From assembly GCA_026075535.2 (NCBI GenBank), contig AP026542.1:12524001-12588000 (forward strand): a stretch of DNA of 64,000 nt, read 5' to 3'. Under the pieces are notes generated by a model. The model searched no databases, was not told the origin of the DNA, and saw nothing but the letters and a program-made list of their open reading frames with translations. Both the position numbers and the translations under genes were made by a program. Of this stretch, positions 56,401 to 64,000 are shown piece after piece (position 1 is the stretch's first letter; every line of letters begins with the position of its first letter). Source of the stretch: Tricholoma matsutake. Its lineage: Eukaryota; Basidiomycota; Agaricomycetes; Agaricales; Tricholomataceae.

Positions 56401-57962
56401 GTCACACATGGACAGTAAGTGAAGATTGGGAAGCATGAACGGGCATTCAGAACGAAATATTCCAAATTGAGTCACCACTCATTTATGATGCTCTCAAAAC
56501 CCGGTTCGCTAATGAAAAAGTATTCCTAAATGTTATAGAGGCGCTGGCTGAACTAGATCATGGGAGGAGTATTAAGGAATGGAAGAAAGCTAAGCACCGG
56601 GCAGAAGGGTATGTAATCCAAGACGGTAAGCTTTGGAGGATTGGCGACACCAAATCTACACGGGTGAAACCACGAGTAGAATGTGTACCACAATCGGAGG
56701 CAGTCACACTAGCATGGGAGGTACACTGGAGCCAAGGACATTTCCACTGAGATAATGTGAAGATCGCACTAATGGACAAGATAGCCAGCCCACATCTAGA
56801 CCAATCCATCACCAAGGCGATCATGGATTGTGGTAAGTGCAAAGGACATGGCCCGAAACACTTACATTCACTACTAGAGCCCATAACATGGCGACACCCA
56901 TTTGAACTGCTCGTGGGAGACACACTGTCAATGCCGAAAGGAAAAGGGGGTTTCACGAAAATTGCATTATATGCAGACGTCTACTCACAACATGTTTGGG
57001 CAGATAAACTCAAGATGGCTGCAACAGCCACAACCACATGCAGAACATTCAACAACATTTGTACCACGTTCACAGCACCTGAAGCCCTCATGGTTGATGG
57101 AGGACCTGAGTTTGACAACAACACTGTTCGTGAAGCATGCGCCACACATAAGGTTGAGTTGCGGATCGTCCCAGGATATTCCCCCTGGATCAATGGCCTC
57201 ATAGAAGGGATGAAGGCAAAATTGTTGGGGAGATTGAAGAGGCTATGCTCACCCGATCTAGGGGAAGACGAATGCAATGCAAAGGACCTACCAGCTTCAT
57301 GGCCTGACCACCTTGAGGAAGCCATTGAATCCCTTAATAATAATTGCATACTGCCAAATCTCAAATTCTCACCAAATGAACTTCTTCTAGGCATTGTGAT
57401 CAACACAAAGCACACTCCAGTGGACCGAGCAGAACAGGAAGTGTCAACTGGTGAAGTGGGGGTCCAGATGGCATACGTGGAACAGCAGCAATTAGATGGG
57501 TACGAGCACATACTATCTCATGCCCATAAACGGAAGCTGGTGTTCGACAGGAGACTATTAGCCCAAGCTCCAAGAGAGGTCATATTCAAAGCAGGACAAC
57601 TCGTACAGGTATACAGGAGTGACCTGGACTTCACATTTAAGGTAGAAAGGAAGATGGAGCCTAGGTGGTCAGCACCACGCCGAGTAACAAGCAGGGACCA
57701 CAATTCTTACAAGTTGGAGACTCTCGAAGGATTACCTATTAGCAACAGGTTCTCCTCCAGGTGACTACGAAGGTTCATTCCACGTAGCGGCACAGTGCTA
57801 CATGAAGTACAAGCAGAGATTGAAAAGCTGCAGAGTAAGCAGGAAGCCCAAGAAGACATTGTGCAAGGGGTAGAAGGAAGACAGGTGATCGACGATGATA
57901 GCAATACAGATTGGGAGGATATAGAGCACGGAGTGGAGCAGGAACCATCAACCCCGAGCTGA
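53446..57962 (+). pseudogene. Element B pol (PR-RT-RH-IN), multiple TGA stops
   Basis: Overlaps the gag end in another frame. Protease-like LNSTFDDGAMVNAIDLRTF (53841-53890) and LFGKPLL. Reverse transcriptase with CQDFAELNKVTQVPPMP (55188-55238), FDFAAGFYACEI, CMPFGLTGVPSTFAEM (55396-55443) and an active site reading LFIDDGGMAGDDFEE instead of YxDD. RNase H with VTTDGCKYGFAGMLSQ (55987-56034) and ELETDCQALRDHL. Integrase with CGKCKGHGPKH, VDGGPEFDNN and INGLIEGMK (57187-57213). In-frame TGA stops after ADISH, CLSGH, IVDIRH, DWEA, SQGHFH and FSSR all replace an expected Arg. A short deletion and frameshift lies near 55000. Confidence 0.92.
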
Positions 57963-58074
57963 GTTCAGCAATGGCCCTGGCTGCTGACTAACACTGATCA
58001 CTTTAAGCCCGACTCCCTATATATTAGAGGCCCTAGATCGCTTCAACCACCTCGCCCAACCCACACTCAGTCTA

Positions 58075-58398
58075 ATGAATGCAAGAGCCTTGAATAACAG
58101 ATGGTTTTCCAGATATACCCTATTCTTCATTGTCATGGTGTTCCTCAGCCCTTTCATCCTAACATCAAAACAACTACAACCGGACCCTGAATATGATGAT
58201 ATCGAACTGGGGGAGTTACCCAGTTTTGTCAACCCAGAGCTAGTTCGAGAACGACTTGCTATCCCAATACCACCCGACATCGACTTCCCGCCGGCTGCTC
58301 ATTTATGGCCTTCACAAGATGCACACCCAGTAACCCTGACTGATCCAAGAGCCGACTATGATGATGGACAAGGTCCCAGAAGGTACCTGTGGCCCTAA
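58075..58398 (+). CDS. Small ORF downstream of element B pol, one membrane segment
   Basis: Intact 107-aa frame in the 600 bp between pol stop and 3' LTR. The N-terminus has a basic stretch and then a hydrophobic segment YTLFFIVMVFLSPFIL (about 21-36), resembling a signal anchor. The rest is acidic and Pro-rich (DPEYDDIELGELPSFV). The position is where some LTR elements keep an extra gene, but no family is recognised and chance cannot be excluded. Confidence 0.45.
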   Translation: MNARALNNRWFSRYTLFFIVMVFLSPFILTSKQLQPDPEYDDIELGELPSFVNPELVRERLAIPIPPDIDFPPAAHLWPSQDAHPVTLTDPRADYDDGQGPRRYLWP

Positions 58399-58568
58399 AC
58401 ACCATTTCTACGTTGGGCCTTAGGTGGAGCGATTGTCACGGACATGCCTCCTGAGGTACATGGGCCAAGGTGAGGGTAAGGCATTGGTGCCTTGTACATA
58501 CATAATTCTCTCTTCCTTCCCTGAGTTGAGATCACAATGAGGGCATTGCTATTTGGAGGGGGGGCACA

Positions 58569-58799
58569 TGTAGCTGTGGCAGTAGTGCCCATAGCAGAGT
58601 CCATAGCAGAGCCGTGCCAGAGTCCAGCATTCCCCTTAGTGGTCACGTGACCTCGTAGATAGACACGCACATGTGGTAGACAGAAAACCATCTTTGCTTG
58701 TCCACGTCCTTTCCGACTTGCATCTAGTAGTAGACGCGAGCCCTGTCCGAACCGTCTCATCTAGTAGTAGACGAGACCCTGAGAGACCCCACAGCTCCA
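58569..58799 (+). repeat. Element B 3' LTR
   Basis: 231 bp, pairs with 51585-51815; preceded by the purine tract. Confidence 0.94.
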
Positions 58800-58803
58800 C
58801 CGC

Positions 58804-59599
58804 AATACTTCATGCGCTGAATCACCCTGTTGAGGTTCTCGAAGTGCTCCCAGATGAACCTTCGAATCGTGGGATTCTCTGGAATCATCTCGTAGGCACC
58901 GCCATGAAGTTGGTATTGAGACTTCGGGCCTTTGATCGGAATGTCATTGATGTAGGGGATCGTGATGTAGGGTATTTCAGGTCATAGGATATGCATGACG
59001 TCGTCGTGCATGATCAGGACTGAGTTTGTCCAACCCATCGGAAGGGAGACGATGCGAAGTGTGCCAAAGGGTGTCTGGAACGTCGTTAGATCACGAGAAG
59101 ATTCAGCAACTTTCCTTTCGTCGAACACTACAAAGAGGTTGAGCATTCCACTGCACAATCATCTGCTGAACTGCTCTGCTAAGTGCTCAGGGATGGGAAC
59201 GATGCCTGAGTGCTGGATCATAACCTTGTTCAAAGGTTTGAGGCTGTGGACAAGTCGGAGCGCTTTGCTGTCTTTCTTCACGATGCCGAACCATCGTGAT
59301 CGATACAAAGAGTTTGAGTGTTCGTAGACACTGGCTTCGAGCTTTTTCTTGATAATATCACAGACTTCTTCGTAAATGCCAGGGGGAATCGGGATGTTTT
59401 GCTCGACCCAAGGGGTGTGAGGGATGACTGGGAATTCGATCGGGGGGAAGAAGTCTGGTCGGAAGCTGCCTCGTTCGTTGTCAGTCCATACAAAGCCAGT
59501 TTCATGGTTTCGAATGAAGTCGTGCATGAGATTTCGTTCTTCAGGCCATAGGAAATCACCTGGATGATTCCTGTCGACGATGGCCTTGCATTGGAGCAA
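58804..59599 (-). pseudogene. Element A reverse transcriptase, N-terminal part
   Basis: Minus-strand frame LQCKAIVDRNHPGDFLWPEE, WVEQNIPIPPGIYEEVCDII, SRWFGIVKKDSKALRLVHSL, then after a TGA FQTPFGTLRIVSLPMGWTNS and PYINDIPIKGP near 58940. The active site YIND replaces the YIDD expected in this family, so activity is lost. The frame stops at KYCGG, where element B is inserted, and resumes at 51580. Confidence 0.88.
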
Positions 59600-60114
59600 A
59601 TATCAAGGGGTGGGAGAGAAAGGTGGGGGACGAGGATTGAGTTTCGGCATATGTTCGAGTGGATCACCAGTGATCTTGCGAATGATGCGAAAGTGATTGG
59701 GAAGGTCAGCGATGATGGGTCGAATCTTCTGTGTGACAGGCTTGTACTTCTTCTTTGAAGCAGCGAGTGTCAGATAGAGAGAGTCGAATGTTGAGATATT
59801 GGAAGGGGAATAGATAGAAGAAGATTGCATAGGGGTCACCATCGAGGTCAATAAATATGTCGCATACTGTTTGCTAGCCATTAAATATAAGTTCGCAATG
59901 ATCGAAGAAAAGGAATAGTAGTTCGAAGTGTTCGAGGAGTCAATATCGGGAATGTCCGCAGTGTACTCGATAGTAATAGAAGGATTAGAATGGTCATAGG
60001 AAATAATGAAAGCGCACTGATCGGCCTCCGAAAGTTGATCCTCTAACTCCGAAAATCCTTTCGAACTACTTTTCAACATTGATTCGATCGAGGGATCATT
60101 GGAATGGTACACGA

Positions 60115-60708
60115 TCACATCGAGTTTGGATCGAGGGTGGTAATCGTCTGTGATTCGTTCCGATAGTTCTTCACTGTACTCTCAGTGAGAACTTCGAAAG
60201 GGCGTCCAAATAAAATGTCGTATGCTGGGTCGCGAATAATATGAATTTGCATGTATAGCGTGATAGTGCCGACTTCACAAGGAACATTGCGCACTAAACC
60301 GAGACTTTCATTGATACTGCCATTTGCTGATTGTAGAGGAATGCAGATTGAAGGGTCGTAGGTGAGACCGAGTTTGTGACAAACCTCTTCTGACATTGCG
60401 ATGATCGAGGAACCGGGGTCAATGACACTCTCGACTGGGTTTCTACCGTTGACATTTATAATGACCGATCTAATTGTGTGAGATTCCTTTGTGACGATGA
60501 AAGGTTCCAGAATGTCACCGGGGCGCAGACTGTTAATATAAGTCTCGTAAGGATCGTTGAGTACGTAGACATCATCATCGAGGATGTTCATCGCGTTATC
60601 GGTTTGCTGAACGTGTCGTGTTGTGACCTGTTCTTTCCATTTAGTTTGAACCTCTGGCGCTACCGAGAGTAATTCTTCGGATGTTAGCATGATAATAGGA
60701 GTCTTCAT
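60115..60708 (-). pseudogene. Element A protease region
   Basis: ESVIDPGSSIIAMSEEVCHK (about residues 95-114 of the segment; D-P-G-S where most Ty3 proteases have D-S/T-G-A/S) and DILFGRPFEVLTESTVKNYR at the end of the fold. The Asp-Pro-Gly-Ser motif fits a large basidiomycete Ty3 group. It continues toward the reverse transcriptase through 60114-59600. Confidence 0.8.
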
Positions 60709-62202
60709 CGAACGAGTGAAAATGTCTTCCGCGATCTTGTCCTTGTGAATTGGGGCTTGGATATGGTGTGATGGGCCTTCTTTACCTTTACCTTTACCAG
60801 TCGATGCAAAGTTTCATTCGTGAGGCAGGAGGTACGAGTTCTCTTTAGCGGCAGCATATGGGTGAACGATAGGTGGTGAGGTTGGACTGGATTCAGTAGC
60901 CGATGCTGAGGTCGATGTTGGAGGATTGGTTGCCGTAGATGAAGTGGAAGGTACCAGAGTGCATGGAGCAGTTGTTGGCTGGACTGGAGTAGGTGGGACC
61001 GGGTTCGAAGGACAGGGTTGTGCTGCGGGCATGTTACGATCAGTTCGAGCATACGGTCTACCACTTCGTAAGGCAAATAGTTCTTCCTCGAGCTTCACGA
61101 TGTGATCGTCCGCTGTGTTAGATACTTCCGATACCTGATATATACCTCTAGGTAGTGGTGTTGATGATATTGAAGACGCGATGTTGTACATGAGGGAAGG
61201 AGTGATGGTGACCTGTGGGTTTCGTCAAAGCCACTCATCGACGTGTTCCTTGATTTAGTGGCTGGGGATGTTACGAGGAGTGAATTGACCGTTAGGGAGA
61301 ACTACCTTTCCTTCAGCGTTCTTCTTACACTTTCCTTCGCTAATATAGGACTGGCAAACCAAACAGTCGCTAATAAAATGTCCGGCAAGACCACAAAAGA
61401 TGCAAACCAGAGCTTCGATTTGTTCAGGTCAAAGGCTATTGTTAGCACAAGGTGGGTTAGACGTTTTTGAACCTGCTAGAGCCGTGACGAGAGTAGTTGC
61501 AAACTTTTCGAAGATAGCCAAAAGGTCTTCCAATTTGATCTGAGGTGCTGATGTCGAGGTGGTCGCTGCCGATGACGAGGTTGCTGAGTTTGAGCTGAGT
61601 AGGGAAGAGGTGTCCGAGGAGTTTGATCCAGCTAAGACAAACTTTGCAGCTTTGTGGATGTGATCGAGTGGGTAGGGGTCGTCTGGGTAATGGTCAGGAT
61701 ACTTAAGCTCAAGTCGTCGAGCAATGCGTGTCCACAATTGAGGTTGGAATCCTCGAACAAATGCTCTGCTCTGCTCTGCTTCTGAGATTCTGTTTTTAGT
61801 TGACAGGAATTTTGTAATGTTATAAAAGGCTTGGAAATACAATCCAAGATCGTTCGCATTGAAGATGCTGATGTGTAGTTGCTCGCTGACTAACTTGTCC
61901 ATATCGGAGATAGACCACTTGTGATCGTCTTCTGAACCAGGGTAAAGCTTGTGAATTGCGATGTGAAAGTGCTGGAATGAAATGCCAGCATTGTATTCTG
62001 GAATCGATTCCCAGAGTTTGGAAGTGTCGATATCGAGGTAGCGACAAGCGTGCTTCTTCATATCCTCTGAGTTCGTGACATTGCACGTGGAGAAAAGCAA
62101 TTCGAGTTTGTTAAAGTATCTGCGAAGTTCTCGTGGCTGGGTAGGGTCGAATTTCGGAGCTGTGGAATGACCATGAGCTGGCATCGTTGCTTGCGTAGTC
62201 AT
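60709..62202 (-). pseudogene. Element A gag
   Basis: Starts ATG 62202 (MTTQATMPAHGHSTAPKFDP). The capsid-like part has RELRRYFNKLELLFSTCNVT, KHACRYLDIDTSKLWES, FQAFYNITKFLSTKNRISEA and RAFVRGFQPQLWTRIARRLE, then a Ser/Thr-rich linker. After a stop at 61429 a CCHC-type knuckle CIFCGLAGHFISDC lies near 61400-61360, followed by a Pro/Thr-rich linker to the protease. Two further stops (near 61250 and 61225) occur. Confidence 0.85.
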
Positions 62203-62534
62203 GAATGCAATGTTTCTAGGAGTAGGAGTTAAAGCTTGTGTGAATGATGGTAGAGGACTTGAAGTGGTTGGAAGGATGAATGAAGATGTGGATGACGAAG
62301 ATGAAGAAGTAGAAGATGATGTTGAGGGTGATGATATTGGTGAAGGGAATAGCCAACAATGAGTTGATTCTGCTTCGGAAACAGGTATAAGAATATCTCC
62401 CGATTGTTTGAGAGATTTGAAGGTGTGATGAGTGTCGATCTGTAGGTTTCTAGCTTGTGTTGGCCTAAGCCGGGAGATTCAAGATGGATTAGGTGATGAA
62501 ATGATTTAGAAACCCCTCGCGGTGGGCTCCAAAA
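62203..62534 (-). other. Element A 5' leader with primer-binding site
   Basis: Non-coding leader between the 5' LTR and gag. Three bases inside the LTR edge the minus strand reads TGGAGCCCACCGCGAGG (62531-62515), a plausible tRNA-type primer site. The tRNA is not identified. Confidence 0.55.
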
Positions 62535-63544
62535 TGATATGCTTGACCTGGAAACCCAAACAAAACCTACCAAAATGGCCTTGGATGGTATAACATGAGT
62601 TAGAGGAAGGGTGCGAGGTGGTACTAAAAGTCACCAAATTCAACCTGATGGACGCATAAGATGTCTGAGTGGGTACAAAGGGTTTCAAGAACGTCTGAAG
62701 GGGCATGAGATCTCCCAATGTAAGTTTGAGGGAGATCAATAAGGTTCGAGGGGTAGAGGAGACGTTCAAGGTAATTGGGAATGGTATAGACAGTTTTACA
62801 AAGTGTGTAGAAGGAATATGTGAGTGGGGCAGCAATGATAGTGACAAGGGGCGATAATGATATATGACAGACGAAGGGTTTGAGGGCTAATACGAAATTT
62901 CGAGGAAGTTCATGACGATTTGCAGAACTTCGGGCTAGACGAGAGGCTTGGACTCAAGAGCTGAACTCTTAAATCAGACTATAGTGAAGTAAGACGATCT
63001 CCTATCTTTTTCTCAAGTGAGTAACTATTACAAGTTTAAATAAGTTCTGAAGAGGTACTACCAAAAAGGGGAAGGAGAACATGAGGCCTACATGAGGTGA
63101 AGTCTAGGATAAAAGATAAACCTCTATCACTGAGTAAAACAATAAAAGATAAGAATTAAATCTCCGGAGTCCTGATATGTGCAAGATGTACTCATCCTAT
63201 GTCATTACAAACCATCTAAACATTTGAAATTCACCTCATCGTGTCCTTAGTTGTCTTGTGCATGCTCAGTCGGTGGCTGAATAGCTTGGTCAACCTTGCT
63301 ATGACTCGTCAGCATGTAGTAAGAGTGCCAGAGGCCATGATGACGGTGGCCGAGCGCATTCAAAGTGTTCCTATATCGTTCAAGGGGGATCAAGGGGGAT
63401 CGAGGTAGCGCAAGGCTGCTCAAAGCCTGTTCGGGAGCATTTCACGAGGCTCAAAGGTGTTCAAGGGGTTCTGAGTGTCATGGGAGATTGATGCAGAACT
63501 GCTGTGAGTGGTTACAGACCTTATAGCGCGAGGTGGACCTATCA
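62535..63544 (-). repeat. Element A 5' LTR
   Basis: 1010 bp, TGATATGCTTGACC to GGACCTATCA on the plus strand, followed by the CTGG duplication and the right half of the GGAGTCCA repeat (63549-63627). Confidence 0.94.
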
Positions 63545-63627
63545 CTGGATTCCACTCGGATTGGTCCAGTGGAGTCCAACTGGAGTCCCACTGGAGTGAG
63601 TCCAATGGGAGTCCAACCAGAGCCCGC

Positions 63628-64000
63628 TGATAGGTTGTCTCCTCGGCTCAAAGGCCAATTCACCATTACAACCACATTCTAATCACATCGGCTAACTCCT
63701 ACGATGTCCCAGATGCAGCGCGACCCAGTCTATCGATCGGGATATCATATTGACCGCATCAAAACATCACCAGCGACATCAATTGTACTGAGAAACCACA
63801 TTGCACAACCTTAGGACTACTTCGAAAGCCCCTAAGATCCCTCTAAACGACCATCAAACATCCCCGATCAACTTCGAACCAACTGCAACCGTGATCGAAC
63901 ATCGTTTAGTGTCATCGACCATTGTCGAGCATTATCAATCAATATCGAGAGACTACAAGCGACATTGGGCACTGCATTTGTTATCTATAATGTGGAAGAC
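63628..64000 (+). mobile_element. Partial LTR at the window edge
   Basis: Starts TGATAGGTTGTCTCC and matches the reverse complement of 16228-15860, the solo LTR in the copia element, so it is the same family in opposite orientation. It runs off the window, so whether it is solo or part of a full element is unknown. Confidence 0.75.

Larger units (their letters stand above)
51585..58799 (+). mobile_element. Ty3 retrotransposon B nested in element A
   Basis: Two 231-bp LTRs (51585-51815, 58569-58799) with ends TGTAGCTGTGG...CCACAGCTCCA. A 4-bp duplication CCGC flanks it (51581-51584, 58800-58803), interrupting the element A frame just after KYCGG. Gag, pol, a small extra ORF and a purine tract (GGAGGGGGGGCACA) follow in order. 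I count about 13 differences between LTRs, all transitions and mostly at CpG. Confidence 0.95.
46549..63544 (-). mobile_element. Ty3 retrotransposon A with nested element B
   Basis: LTRs of 1010 bp each (46549-47558 and 62535-63544, TGATATGC...GGACCTATCA) and a 4-bp duplication CTGG (46545-46548, 63545-63548). In minus-strand order: 5' LTR, primer site, gag, protease, reverse transcriptase (split by element B at CCGC), RNase H, integrase, an antisense ORF region, purine tract, 3' LTR. Without element B it is about 9.8 kb, long for Ty3 because of the antisense region. LTR differences are mostly CG/TG/CA, so age estimates must exclude CpG sites. A relative lies at 2542-3460. Confidence 0.95.

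Overview
The window looks like repeat-rich nuclear DNA from an agaricomycete (mushroom-forming basidiomycete). The reasons are the very short GT-AG introns (49-85 bp), the presence of Tnp2, KDZ/CxC, RecQ-like and DUF6589 protein families that are expanded in that group, chromodomain Ty3 elements, and strong CpG loss in the repeats. I cannot name the species.

Only 4354-10113 looks like ordinary host sequence. It is a CpG-rich island with two intact genes: an RTA1-like seven-helix membrane protein (5843-7270, 10 exons, 303 aa) and an ADP-ribosylglycohydrolase (8122-9336, minus strand, 404 aa). Almost everything else is nested transposable elements, many delimited here to the base by target-site duplications (TSDs).

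Layout. 1-3460: a decayed Ty3 fragment (family 'A') split by a 2.5-kb non-autonomous CACTA element (18-2541, TSD GAG). 3469-4345: a hAT-type element (TSD GTTAAACT). 10119-18137: a Ty1/copia element on the minus strand (TSD CTACA), itself hit by two hAT-type elements (10629-11141, 11434-12301) and a solo LTR (15034-16228). 19832-23608: a decayed Tnp2 (CACTA-type) transposase split by a fourth hAT element (21837-23302), running directly into a truncated RecQ-like helicase (23609-25260) whose frame resumes at 44587.

The RecQ pseudogene is interrupted by the most unusual object in the window: a 19.3-kb composite DNA transposon (25261-44586) with ends CACTGGGTGCAGGG. It carries two diverged copies of the same two-gene cassette in mirror orientation: a CxC5/CxC6-KDZ transposase gene converging on a GRF zinc-finger gene. 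A 7-bp-modular minisatellite lies at both ends and in the middle, where it looks like the scar of a fusion between two elements. The composite was later hit by a solo LTR (26010-26716) and a young 6.05-kb chromodomain Ty3 element 'C' (31971-38017, TSD GAAAC).

45030-46400 holds a DUF6589 remnant on the minus strand. 46549-63544 is a Ty3 element 'A' (minus strand, TSD CTGG) with 1010-bp LTRs. It contains an antisense, intron-bearing cysteine-cluster ORF (47705-49010) and is split inside its reverse transcriptase by a complete Ty3 element 'B' (51585-58799, TSD CCGC). 63628-64000 is the start of another LTR cut by the window edge.

Most premature stops in the retroelement and RecQ reading frames are TGA where an arginine CGA codon is expected, which fits decay of methylated CpG. 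Family identities rest on recognised motifs; no database search was possible.
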